Source: Pseudeuparius sepicola (Eukaryota; Arthropoda; Insecta; Coleoptera; Anthribidae). Taken from it: a DNA stretch of 64,000 nucleotides. Where the stretch lies: the NCBI GenBank assembly GCA_963920635.1, contig OY987308.1, positions 22,907,096 to 22,971,095 on the forward strand. Direction: 5' to 3'. The notes under the pieces were generated by a model. That model did no database searches, was not told the origin of the DNA, and saw nothing but the letters and a program-made list of their open reading frames with translations. Positions 22,180-32,179 of the stretch are shown one piece after another (position 1 is the first letter of the stretch; the number at the start of each line of letters is the position of its first letter). The translations under genes were made by a program, and so were the position numbers.

Positions 22180-24573
22180 CAGGGACTTTTTAAAATAAGG
22201 GGACCCAGCATGTCACAGTCTATCACATAGGAAAAGTGAAGCCTTGAAGGGAAGTTTGATTTCTGTTGACTCCAAGGAGACCACAAGGGGGCTGATACAA
22301 GGTTATGTTATATGTCAGTGTCCAACTGCCATCAGGTTTTATGTGATATGCCACTGCCAAATATTCTAAAGGAGGCAAAATATTTCCCATCATAGTTCAC
22401 AATTTTTAACTTTTCTGACTTCCAGATACTCAGATGTGTCAATTAAAGGTAATGCGGCCGTCTGTAGTAGTCCCAATAATTGCAACCAGATTTTTCCTGT
22501 ATCACCTTTAGTAGTACAACAATTCCCATTATGTGGGCATTATGTATAAGTAGGTACCTAGTTCAAAACAAAAGTCGTATTTCGTAAATTTTAAATTATT
22601 AAGCAGGTAGCTTCAGTCAGGTCTTTTTTTAAAGAGTTTTTATCTACTACTACAAGTGTGTGAGGTACCTTGGCAAGGAAATAAAATTACAAAAAAATTA
22701 TAATGAACACCGAGAAAAACTACCATCATTAGACCTAATCTTATTAGTCCATCCCGAAATCTATGAAAGTTCTTTGGGTAGATACATTCAACGAGGGAAG
22801 AAAGTTCAAGTATTCATATTACAAATGGATTGAGGAACCTGGTAACAATGTGCAATAGCGACAAATTCTTAAATAAGCAAAATCGGCACTACTGACTTAC
22901 CATACTATTACTTAAATTCGTGGAAATAATTGCTGGAAATCAGTTTCAACTATAAAATAAATTTCTTTCATTTGACAGTTGCCTCATTCTGCACTTGTAT
23001 CATATACCTATAGCAACCTATACCGCTCAAGAGAGACGTCCGACCGGGGGAATAATTTGGCGGCCATTTTTAAGCCCAAATGAGGCGGGAAATTTGAAAT
23101 CATTTCTACCGGTGGGTTCCATAAATAATGTAATGTCTTGGTTGTCGGTTTTGTAAAATGGAAATTATTTTAGTTCAAAGTACAACATAGGTTCAAGATT
23201 TTTGTTGGTTTTGGTTTTAAATTAACGCATTCGGGAAACGAAGCAGTTAACTAGGTTGAGAAATTGTACAACTTACTCAAAACAATATTTTAATCATCAT
23301 AAGGAGAAGTAATATAATTATTATTGTACATTATACATATAGCTTATACAACAGCTACATTATAAATAATTACTTATAAAAAATATGAAAATATTTTTAA
23401 TTACCTAACATTTTCATACACTATTACTTGGTATAATTATTTCTTTGAATACTTTTAATAATAATACCTAACCTATTTTCCAAGAACATAATATTATCTA
23501 TACCTATTTCTGAATTTTTAGGCAGCTGGTTTTATTCCTTAGAACTTTTTATTTTTGTTTGTTTAAAAAATACAAACAAAAGAAAACTTGGTAACTTCAA
23601 CTTCTACCACTTTAATCTTTGTTTCAAAAATGAAAGCGAAGTGATTTTTAATTACGCTCTTCTTTGACAAGCTTCAATAATTTTGCTGGCGGTGATCTGC
23701 AGTTAACAGGTTTACTTGTTGCTACCTGCTGCTGTTTGCATTTCTTCGGTTAATTCTATTTGCTCCAGAAATGCGGCTCTCTTCGTTGTATGGAGAATTA
23801 CAATGTCTCCATTTTCCTCACCTCCACGAGTTATTTCTTGAACTTCTTGAATGACACCTAGATTACCTACTAAGCCACTTTCTAAATTTAGTTTCTTCTC
23901 TTGAAAACCTAAAAATGAGCAAGAAATCAGAAAATATCAATGAGAAAACAATTATTTGGCAAAAAATTATACCTATTTGCTTACCTATGGAATGCAATTT
24001 CACAATCTATACGTAAAAGTCTCTTTGCATTTGCACCAAGTCATGTTTTTATCTCGTAAATATGAGAATGGAAAGTTATTAACCGTACAAAATATAATAG
24101 AAAAAATCGGGATTAAAAACTAAAAACGCATCTCTCATCAAAAAAGCATGTCACGGTGACTTTTATGATTTTACCGGCGCCTTCAAAAAGTATAATGCAA
24201 TTTCATTTATACTGTATACGAAATTTTAAACAAGGAATAAGGTAGCCACCATTCAAACTGCCAAAATAGGCTTAAAAATGGCGGCGAATTCCGTCTCTTT
24301 TCGTTCCCTGCGCCTTGCCTTGCGCAATAGGGCCAAAAGCGGTATATGTTAATATACAGGTATGTGACTTGTATGCACAACATTGTCAAGTCAAATTTTT
24401 AGAAATCATGGAAACCATTATTAATTTTTACTAACAATCAAAATACCTGTTATATTCATAGATTCTCCAATAAAATGGCATACTTGGCATCACTGATACC
24501 ATTAGAATGTGGAAAGAATAGGCCTCACTTTGGAATGTATAATGCTGAGTCCCCTTACTTTAAAGAGTCCCTG
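22180..24573 (+). mobile_element. hAT-like element, copy 1, with nested insertion
   Basis: Inverted ends CAGGGACTTTTTAAAATAAG and, in reverse complement on the right, CAGGGACTCTTTAAAGTAAG. They are flanked by an exact 8-base duplication AGCTAAAC (22172-22179 and 24574-24581). CAGGG ends plus an 8-base target fit hAT. A second element (23001-24366) is inserted in it. Related copies: 50994-52378 and 58677-59541 (reverse). No transposase; non-autonomous. Confidence 0.85.
23001..24366 (+). mobile_element. Element nested in hAT-like copy 1
   Basis: Flanked by an exact 8-base duplication ACTTGTAT (22993-23000 and 24367-24374). Removing it restores continuity with the uninterrupted copy at 52.1 kb. 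The ends are weak inverted repeats, CATATACCTATA and CACATACCTGTA, with subterminal ATACCGCT and GCCATTTTTAAGCC words on both sides. A 5'-truncated copy lies at 13125-14094. It is younger than its host element. Confidence 0.8.
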
Positions 24574-24584
24574 AGCTAAACAAA

Positions 24585-25250
24585 CGGCGTTCCTTCCGAA
24601 CTCTTGCCAAAATTTATATCCAACTTAAAAAACAAAACAAAACGTCGGGGGAGTTTTCTTGCTGACGTACAAAACAACTTTCCCGGCCTTCTGCGACTCC
24701 GAAAGCGCCACAATACAGAGGTAATCACCCCATTCTCGCATCAACAACTCCCCATCCATTACCTTCCACAAATTGAGCCAAGCCGAGGATTTTTGCGCCC
24801 CCCCGCATAGCCGAGGGTCACCTCTAACTGTGCCCCCGTATTGCGTCGCAGGAGGCCGCGTCTACGGCACAGGGGCGTACTCAGGAACATTTTCGCAAAA
24901 CGTACGAGCGGTTTCCTGAACATTTTTTCAGAGCAAAATTATCCTAATAAAAGTTGTAGGGGATCAAAGTATGAACAACTTTTCCTCATAATTTTTTTTT
25001 GTATCTCTAATACATAACGAGTTACAGCGCATTAACTTAAAATTCCGCAGTCTGCAGGGGAGGACTTGTACAATTTTTTTACAAAAAAATGTCCTTAATA
25101 AAAGTTTTAGAGGACGAACTTCTGGTCAACTTTTCTTATTATTTTTTTTTGCGTCTTCAATACTTAATGATTTAGTTAATTTTTGTCATATAATTTTTCA
25201 AAACTGACATCTTTATTGGACTATCGGGGGAAGTGTTCTACAGGTAAAAA
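24585..25250. other. Intergenic, degraded repeat-like sequence
   Basis: Two related stretches (about 24930-25000 and 25085-25150) share a CTAATAAAAGTT word and a T-rich run, suggesting an old duplicated non-coding repeat. No gene is supported. Confidence 0.35.
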
Positions 25251-25254
25251 TTTT

Positions 25255-26515
25255 CCATTTTATTGGGCAAAAAAATAATCATAAAGGATCAGCCTTTCAT
25301 GAACAGACTGCGGGCGGCGTTGCTTGACTTGACGGTCAAGTATGACGAGGCACGGCGCTTCCCAAACAGAAACTCCAAACTGCTGCCTGTTGTGCAGCCT
25401 CCATGGAAAATCTCTTGATATTCAAACTTACTAAAATATTTATACTGAAAGATTGCGCTGTTATAGGCAATGTGTACGAAAAGTTAAATGGGCCTTTATT
25501 GGCCGTGCTTTGAATATTTGGCCACTTTTGACGGGTGATGGCTACGCGTCTGACGTTCGATGTTTACATCTCGCCAAGGCCTACTTATTGAAAAAATCGT
25601 ACAATAAGGAGCTAGTTCAGTGCACGATACACTTACCCACGGTATGTCATTGCGCATCTTGTGACGTCAGTTAGTTGCGAATCAGAATTTAAATTGCTCC
25701 ATATGTTTTACACAGCAATATATACTTTTTTATGGGTTTTTGCTTATTTTAAACGTTTTCTTTTAAATAAATGTTGTTAAAAATATGTAGATTATATTAC
25801 TAGATAAATGAATGAATATTCTGTTGATAAAAAACACATTTAATTTGATAATTATTATAATTTTACAAATAATTTGTTTTCTTTGCGTTTTAGCTAATTT
25901 ATTAATGCACACAAGCCTCGACACAAGCACAACCTGCACAACTAATGCTTAGTTTATAGTTAAACAACAAACAAAACAACATAATAAATAGTGAGTAAAA
26001 TAGGGATCAAATAATGATTCCCTTTAACCATAACAAGGCTAATTTTTTATTGCACATTCTATTTTATTTGCTGTATAAATCAGGCATAAACTCTGTTGAG
26101 TCCCCTATTTTTAATGCTCTGTTCTATAAATAATCTGTTTCCTTACCAGATTTTGTCCTTGGGAAATCTATAATACTTAATTTTTCCGTTCCCTTACTGT
26201 TTCTATTATTATTTGGACATACTCTGACTGCACATCCCGGCATTTTTGGCCTATTTCAAAGCAACTGACGATCAGTCAGTTGTTTACACTTTTTTCTTGA
26301 CACATTAAACTGTAAACTATAAAAAAATCGTAAAACACAACCGAAGACACCATGCATTATTTAGAATTCGTGATTCGCAACTGACGTAGATGCGCAGAGT
26401 TGCCTTGTTTTCGGATTCATTAGTGACATACCGTGGGTAAGTGTATCGTGGTTCAGTGCCAATTTCTGGGCTTTTAATGACGATTTTGAGACACTTAACT
26501 GCCGATTTCAAGAAA
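25255..26515 (-). repeat. 5S-rRNA-derived repeat, copy 3, interrupted
   Basis: Reverse orientation. The 5S-like end is at 25255-25350 (CGTTGCTTGACTT is the A-box complement, followed by a GTCAAGTATGACGAGGCACG block). The body continues to 25622, is interrupted by a foreign element, and resumes from 26459 to about 26515. Without the insert its length is about 420 bases, like copy 2. Confidence 0.7.
25623..26450. mobile_element. 828-base DNA element inserted in the 5S-type repeat
   Basis: Ends CACGATACACTTACCCACGG and its reverse complement; the inverted similarity runs about 75 bases. It is flanked by an exact 8-base duplication GTTCAGTG (25615-25622 and 26451-26458). An 8-base target fits the hAT or P superfamilies. 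No transposase. Confidence 0.85.
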
Positions 26516-26982
26516 AAGTAAAGTGAGAATAAATTAAAAGTAAAAAAATATTTTTAAAAAAAGCTTTTATTTAAATGCGCTAAAAAGAATAAAATAATCT
26601 TTTCTTTTAAAACTTTTACTATCAACTTATAACGTCATTCCACAATTTATATGATATAAAAGCTTGTCGCGAGATTTAAGTTTTCAAACTAAGTAAATAC
26701 CACTACTTAAATCTCGCGACAAGCTTTTATATCATATAAATTGTGGAATGACGTTATAAGTTGATAGTAAAAGTTTTAAAAGAAAAGATTATTTTATTCT
26801 TTTTAGCGCATTTAAATAAAAGCTTTTTTTAAAAATATTTTTTTACTTTTAATTTATTTTGTAATTTTTAGTTTGGCCAGGTGTCTGAGTCTATTCATCT
26901 CAGTTAACGCATCATTGTTGCAAGGTCGTTTGCCGGTTAGTTTAGAACAGTCTAGCTCTTCAATGAGGAGACCTTCTAATGA

Positions 26983-27460
26983 CCATCTTGGGTGTTCCGC
27001 CATGTTGGATTTAGAATGACGTCACACATATAATCATGCATTGTCATCCAAATTAAACGTGTGTACAAAATTTCAGCTCGATCGGTTGAAATTTAACTAG
27101 TCCGCCATCTTGAGTGTTCCGCCATGTTGGATTTAGAATGACGTCACACATATAATCATGCATTGTCATCCAAATTAAACGTGTGCACAAAATTTCAGCT
27201 CGATCGGTTGAAATTTAACTAGTCCGCCATCTTGAGTGTTCCGCCATGTTGGATTTAGAATGACGTCACACATATAATCATGCATTGTCATCCAAATTAA
27301 ACGTGTGTACAAAATTTCAGCTCGATCGGTTGAAATTTAACTAGTCCGCCATCTTGGGTGATCCGCCATGTTGGATTTAGAATGACGTCACACATATAAT
27401 CATGCATTGTCATCCAAATTAAACGTGTGTACAAAATTTCAGCTCGATCGGTTGAAGATA
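26983..27460 (+). repeat. 122-base tandem repeat, four units
   Basis: Units begin at 26983, 27105, 27227 and 27349 and are nearly identical. Each contains CCATCTTG, then CCGCCATGTTGG, a palindromic CRE TGACGTCA and a CTCGATCGG word. The first two match the YY1/Pho core GCCAT or its context. Confidence 0.9.
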
Positions 27461-27504
27461 TCTGCTTCAAAATTGAGTTGCAAGATTCCACCCGAACAAA
27501 TTAC

Positions 27505-27531
27505 ATACATACATACATACATACATACATT
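27505..27531 (+). repeat. (TACA)n microsatellite
   Basis: About seven tandem ACAT/TACA units next to the right end of the composite element. Confidence 0.9.
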
Positions 27532-27564
27532 GCAAGTTAAATAAAAGCTTTTAAAAATGGCACC

Positions 27565-28555
27565 CACCTACCATGACAAACTATAAAATATCAAGATTAA
27601 AATATCTAAATTACGAATTTTTCTATTTAAATCTCAGACAAAAAATAAGCATAGACTAACCTAAAGACTGCATTGTAATCACCCAACATAAAAAATGCCT
27701 ACTCAAAACAAAAACAACAAATTTGACACTTAATCCTGCATCATATGATAACCAGCAGTTACGTTTCCTATGCCACAAATCCAACATTTTACTCCTCCCA
27801 TCGTTCTTAAAACTACACTAAGTAACTAATTACTGACTTAACTATATTTCTTTTGTCCAATAACCCCAAAATCTCCTCAAAAAAAAACAAGAACAACGCA
27901 AAAGTAAACTCTCGAAACACATCAACACAAACCGGCGAAATCTCAACGCACTCTGGATCAGCTGTTGGGGCATAATAAAGCAAATGCGCATCGATCACAA
28001 AGAGCTCGCGCAACGTTGCCACGTTAGCCAGAATAAGCGATTTATTAAGGATATTATTTATAGACCAAGTGGGATCAGTAAGTTCACAAAATCAGTAGAA
28101 TTTATTGTTAAATGATAACTGTCCAAATTTTTACTTTATGTTGATTGTAGATATCAACTAATTGTTCCAAACTGATGGTTTTTATAGTATATTACATAGC
28201 GAGAGTTGCGCACGAGCCGCGCAGCGGCGAGTACTGTAATTCCACGAGTATGTAATAAGCTTACAACTCGAGTTTTGTATTATAATTTTTCTTCGACGAA
28301 ATAAAAACTATTATAATGGATAAACTATACTTCTGATTATCTGACAGGCAACAATTAGTATGTTGGTTAGTTGCTATGGTGACGCGGATGCCGCGCTAAC
28401 AAGGCACCCGTGATAATTGCGTTTTAATTAAGAACAGATACGTAATTTTTTTTATTACGTGTATAACAATGGACTTACCTATAACTTAAACCGTCACTTA
28501 ATAGCTATGTTATTAGCATATCAGTAGAAAAATAAACTTAACTTACAGAAAAGTT
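27565..28555. other. Intergenic, nothing recognised
   Basis: AT-rich sequence with a CpG-containing patch at about 28199-28240. No coding or RNA gene is supported. Confidence 0.45.
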
Positions 28556-28559
28556 TTAC

Positions 28560-28830
28560 CGCCACGTCGAGAAATTCCCGAACCCGCCCCTGCCCCCTCA
28601 ACTCCATTGAGCTATCGGGGGGGGGGGGGCGGGGGTGGGGAGGGGGAAGAGGGGGGTGGAGACGGCGGCGTCGGCGGCGGCGGGGGCTGGGGGTGGCAAC
28701 CGCCGCCGCTACCGGAAAACGGAGAGGGCCGAGGAGAGGGGGACAATCGTCTCGGCGTTGAGGTAGGTCGCGCATGCGCGGAAACGGTGTGGGCGTCGCG
28801 GCGCTAGGCGTCGCCGGCGCCGCCTTTTTT
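28560..28830. promoter_or_regulatory. CpG-rich island with NRF1-type site
   Basis: Abrupt GC-rich, CpG-rich block with G runs, GGCGGCGG words and a perfect GCGCATGCGC palindrome (28770-28779), the NRF1/Ewg consensus also present in the 14.2 kb island. Frames through it are low-complexity Gly/Pro/Arg artefacts. Likely promoter or first-exon region of an unseen gene. Confidence 0.4.
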
Positions 28831-28998
28831 TTCGTCCTCAGCCTCGGTCCCGTCGACGGAGGAACGGTACACGGTGCTCCGACATTCTACGGGCGTTTTC
28901 GTCTTAAGCCTCCCCTGCCTTAAGGGGGACAACACATTTGGTTTTTACGAAGGCGTAGAAGGGCCAACGAATTTGTCTTTATTTTAACGCAATTTGCA

Positions 28999-29201
28999 AT
29001 CGACAATTGTCGGTCCGATCGACATTTGTCGGCCCGATCGACAATTGTCGACCCGATCGACAGTTGTCGGCCCGATCGACAATTGTCGGCCCGATCGACA
29101 AATGTCGACCCGATCGACAATTGTCGACCCGATCGACAATTGTCGGCCCGATCGACAATTGTCGGCCCGATCGACAATTGTCGAGCCGATCGACAATTCT
29201 G
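28999..29201. repeat. 19-base palindromic satellite, ~10.5 copies
   Basis: Ten full units of ATCGACAATTGTCGGCCCG with a few variants (GTCGACCCG, GACATTTGTC), then a partial unit. Each unit carries the palindrome CGACAATTGTCG, and CGATCG spans unit joints. Because 19 is not a multiple of three and stops are lacking, all frames stay open; none is a gene. Confidence 0.9.
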
Positions 29202-29777
29202 TAAAATGCGCCGCAGAAATCTTTTACCCACTGGCAATTCGTCAGGCCAGGCGAAGAATGTGTAGTAATATCCGTAATAATGAGAAATGAAATAAGTAGA
29301 AAAGGGATAGGTATAAATGCAAGAGGGAATATTCAGCTATTATTATAATTATTAATATTTCATATTTTTAAAGTTTTAATGTTAAACTTTTTCAACTTAA
29401 ACCTGTTTCAGTTTTTTATTAAAAACCTTTTAAAAATATTAGATTTTTTAAACCTTAAAGCTATTTCAACTTCAACAGCCACTGGTCTAACCCCTCACGG
29501 GCGTAGCCAAGGGGGGGGGTTTCGGGGGTTCAACCCCCCCCCCCCCCCCGAAATAAGCAATATATAATACTGGGCTGCTATATAAGCGGCGCCGCGGCGC
29601 GTGACCGCGCTTACGGCAGTATTGTTCCATGCGAACTCGAAGCGAATAAAAGTGAAAAGTGGTGAACGAATAGTGAAGAAAATTAAGTGTACCGTGTAAG
29701 TGAGTAATTATTTTAGTGCACTGTTATTCGATGACCTTGTTAAGGATAGATACGTGAATCATTATTACTGTCGAAAA

Positions 29778-29951
29778 ATGGAGGGGAAAAAAAGGAAGGG
29801 TGATAAACCTAAAGGTATGGACTACTGGAAAAAGTGGTGCAGTCAAGGTCAAGGGGTTTCTAATAAAGAAAAAGAAACAAATTTGGATTTAGCTATCAAA
29901 GCTTCAGCTACCTTGCATGCTGATAAGAAGACTGCCTACCCCGAAATCTAG
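29778..29951 (+). pseudogene. hAT element N-terminal remnant (copy A)
   Basis: Reads MEGKKRKGDKPKGMDYWKKW and continues lysine-rich to a stop about 57 codons in. The stop coincides with the point where the C-terminal coding part begins in another frame, so this is the left side of an internal deletion. Splice-donor-like GTAAGT occurs in the leader near 29696. Alone it has no recognisable domain. Confidence 0.4.
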
Positions 29952-30216
29952 TTTGGAATGCCTAGATATGTGCGATAAAAACCTTTATCCTAATATTTAC
30001 ACATTACTACAAATCTTGGCTACCATTCCTGTATCCACTGCTACCCCAGAAAGGTCTTTCTCGAGCCTAAGGAGACTGAAAAACTATTTACGAAACACTA
30101 CAAGTGAAAACAGACTTAATGGTTTGGCTCTAATGAACATTCACTATGGAACAGAAATTCATGCAGATGAAGTAGTGGATATATTTAAAAGAAAAAGCCG
30201 AAGATTTCTTCTTTAA
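29950..30216 (+). pseudogene. hAT transposase C-terminal dimerisation domain (copy A)
   Basis: Contains LATIPVSTATPERSFSSLRR followed by LKNYLRNTTSENRLNGLALM, the conserved C-terminal motif of hAT transposases and related domesticated proteins. In the family this region mediates oligomerisation, while the catalytic core lies upstream. The core, zinc finger and all catalytic acidic residues are absent. The stop after KSRRFLL looks like the genuine protein end. Identical in copy B. Confidence 0.8.
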
Positions 30217-30792
30217 TGGTTTTAGATTTAGCGCAGAGGAACGAAGTTAATTTATCCATTTCATTTAAAGTTAAGAACTTTATAAATATGTCGTAGTTTT
30301 TCGGATGAATATATAGATGTTAAATTTCATGTAAGTATATTTTTGTTGTTTTATTTACTTCTCAAACTAACCCCCCCCCCCCAAAACTAAATCCTGGCTA
30401 CGCCCGTGCGGTGAAGGTAATTCCCAACCCCACACCCTCCAATCCGATTGGGCCCTTGTGGCCCCCTCCAAAAAAACACCTGCGGCAAAACAGGTAACGA
30501 GATAAGTTGTCTGGGCGTCGCCTCCCACCACGGGCGTAGCCAAGGGGGGGGGGGGGTTTCGGAGGTTCAAACCCCCCCCGAAATAAGCAAAATATTACCT
30601 AATATTATACCGAAAAAATACGAGGAGTGAAGAGTTAAATTATTATTACGTTTGAATATATGTAGTAATAGTAGCGCCTAGCGCCATCTTTTGACGAGAG
30701 GCAGACGCAGTTGCAGCCGAACTATTTTGTATTGTAGGAACACTTTGCGTTGTTTCTCGATTATTCGCCACGCCCCTCGGTCGAAATGAGCG

Positions 30793-30847
30793 GAACTTTG
30801 TGGAAGTTCGTGGAAGTTTCTGGACGGCTACTGGGCTGCTATATAAG
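30793..30847 (+). promoter_or_regulatory. Heat-shock-type promoter: phased HSE plus TATA
   Basis: At 30793-30825, seven 5-base-phased units read GAA, TTG, GAA, TCG, GAA, TTC, GAC, alternating as nGAAn/nTTCn does in heat shock elements. Four are exact, two are one mismatch off, and one (TCG) is poor. TATATAAG follows at 30840-30847, 15 bases later, then an A-rich leader with AAAGTGAAAAGTG. This is the layout of small-hsp and hsp70 promoters. Function is inferred. Confidence 0.55.
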
Positions 30848-31035
30848 CGGCGCAGCGGCGCGTGACCGCGCTTACGGCAGTATTGTTCCATGCGAACTCG
30901 AAGCGAATAAAAGTGAAAAGTGGTGAACGAATAGTGAAGAGAATTAAGTGTACCGTGTAAGTGAGTAATTTTAGTGAGCTGTTATTCGATGACCTTGTTA
31001 AGGATAGATACGTGAATCATTATTACTGTCGAAAA

Positions 31036-31149
31036 ATGGAGGGGAAAAAAGGAAGGGTGATAAACTTAAAGGTATGGACTACTGGAAAAAGTGGTGCAGT
31101 CAAGGTCAAGGGGTTTCTAATAAAGAAAAAGAAACAAATTTGGATTTAG
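31036..31149 (+). pseudogene. hAT N-terminal remnant (copy B, frameshifted)
   Basis: Same start as copy A, but one A is missing in the run after MEGKK, so the frame changes to GRVINLKVW and ends early. Shows decay after duplication. Confidence 0.4.
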
Positions 31150-31206
31150 CTATCAAAGCTTCAGCTACCTTGCATGCTGATAAGAAGACTGCCTACCCCG
31201 AAATCT

Positions 31207-31473
31207 AGTTTGGAATGCCTAGATATGTGCGATAAAAACCTTTATCCTAATATTTACACATTACTACAAATCTTGGCTACCATTCCTGTATCCACTGCTA
31301 CCCCAGAAAGGTCTTTCTCGAGCCTAAGGAGACTGAAAAACTATTTACGAAACACTACAAGTGAAAACAGACTTAATGGTTTGGCTCTAATGAACATTCA
31401 CTATGGAACAGAAATTCATGCAGATGAAGTAGTGGATATATTTAAAAGAAAAAGCCGAAGATTTCTTCTTTAA
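31207..31473 (+). pseudogene. hAT C-terminal dimerisation domain (copy B)
   Basis: Protein sequence identical to the copy A fragment, with the same TPERSFSSLRRLKNYLRN core. The lack of differences in 99 codons argues for recent duplication or gene conversion. Confidence 0.8.
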
Positions 31474-31769
31474 TGGTTTTAGATTTAGCGCAGAGGAACG
31501 AAGTTAATTTATCCATTTCATTTAAAGTTAAGAACTTTATAAATATGTCGTAGTTTTTCGGATGAATATATAGATGTTAAATTTCATGTAAGTATATTTT
31601 TGTTGTTTTATTTACTTCTCAAACTAACCCCCCCCCCCCAAAACTAAATCCTGGCTACGCCCGTGCGGTGAAGGTAATTCCCAACCGCACACCCTCCAAT
31701 CCGATTGGGCCCTTGTGGCCCCCTCCAAAAAAACACCTGCGGCAAAACAGGTAACGAGATAAGTTGTCT

Positions 31770-31812
31770 GAGCGTCGCCTCCCACCCTTATTCGTAAAGG
31801 GTGGGAGACGCC
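31770..31812. repeat. Strong short hairpin
   Basis: GCGTC..CTCCCACCCTT pairs with AAGGGTGGGAG..ACGC around an ATTCGTA loop, at the end of the flank that follows hAT copy B. It could be a terminal hairpin of a larger element. No T-run follows. Confidence 0.6.
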
Positions 31813-31964
31813 GCTTCAATCCACATAATATCTCTATATTAACATGTAGGTACCGCTAAAGTGGAGCTCTGCCATCTAGAAACCTAACTGAATAAGTTGC
31901 GGAGACGTAATTAATAAGACCACCAAAGAAATTCATTCATTCCGGTCCAGGGAGTAATTCGCGG

Positions 31965-32085
31965 GGATGAGGAAAAAATAATTGTAAGCGATCACCCGTC
32001 CATGAACCGACTGCGCGCGGCGTTGCTTGACTTTGACGATCGCTCTACCTAGGTCAAGTATGGCGAGGCAAGGCGCTTTCTCGGC
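31965..32085 (-). repeat. 5S-rRNA-derived repeat, copy 4 (3' part)
   Basis: The cleanest 5S-like end of the family. On the minus strand it reads GGTAGAGCGATCGTCAAAGT, CAAGCAACGCCGCGCGCAGT, CGGTTCATGGACGGGTGATC. Aligned by eye with arthropod 5S rRNA it keeps the A box, intermediate element and C box in order and spacing. The body upstream is lost after about 32085. Confidence 0.7.
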
Positions 32086-32179
32086 ATCAATAACTTAAAC
32101 CCAACAAAAATCTTAGACCTACGTCGTACTTTCAATTAAAATGATTTTCCTTACATTTCTACGGTTTTGTTTGTATGTA

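Larger units (their letters stand above)
26528..27560. mobile_element. Composite element: perfect hairpin plus minisatellite
   Basis: From left: a 153-base inverted repeat (26528-26680 against 26706-26858) that I read as identical in both arms, a spacer, four 122-base tandem units (26983-27460), a TACA microsatellite, and an end ATTGCAAGTTAAATAAAAGC followed by TT. The AAATAAAAGCTT word also occurs, inverted, near the left edge. A diverged copy with the same order is at 54745-55380. No protein; non-autonomous and unclassified. Confidence 0.75.
29496..30408 (+). mobile_element. Internally deleted hAT element, tandem copy A
   Basis: Begins CACGGGCGTAGCCAAGGGGG and ends with the inverted GGCTACGCCCGTG. 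Inside are a TATA box (TATATAAG, 29579-29586), a short leader, a remnant N-terminal frame and the hAT C-terminal dimerisation region. Compared with copy B it lacks about 240 bases upstream of the TATA box. I found no matching 8-base flanks. The 120 bases after it (CGGTGAAGG to CTCCCAC) are repeated after copy B, so the pair arose by tandem duplication. Confidence 0.75.
30529..31665 (+). mobile_element. Internally deleted hAT element, tandem copy B
   Basis: Same CACGGGCGTAGCC ends as copy A, with a nearly identical right two-thirds, but it keeps a 240-base promoter segment with a heat-shock-type element upstream of the TATA box. The two copies sit head to tail, separated by the shared 120-base flank. 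Confidence 0.75.

Noticed and set aside
28920..29290. Long overlapping reading frames on both strands with repeated CRSGRQLS/STIVGPIDNCRPDRQ motifs
   Set aside because: They are translations of the stop-free 19-base satellite in all frames.
29488..30416. Target-site duplication of hAT copy A
   Set aside because: The 8 bases on each side differ; the pair is explained by tandem duplication.
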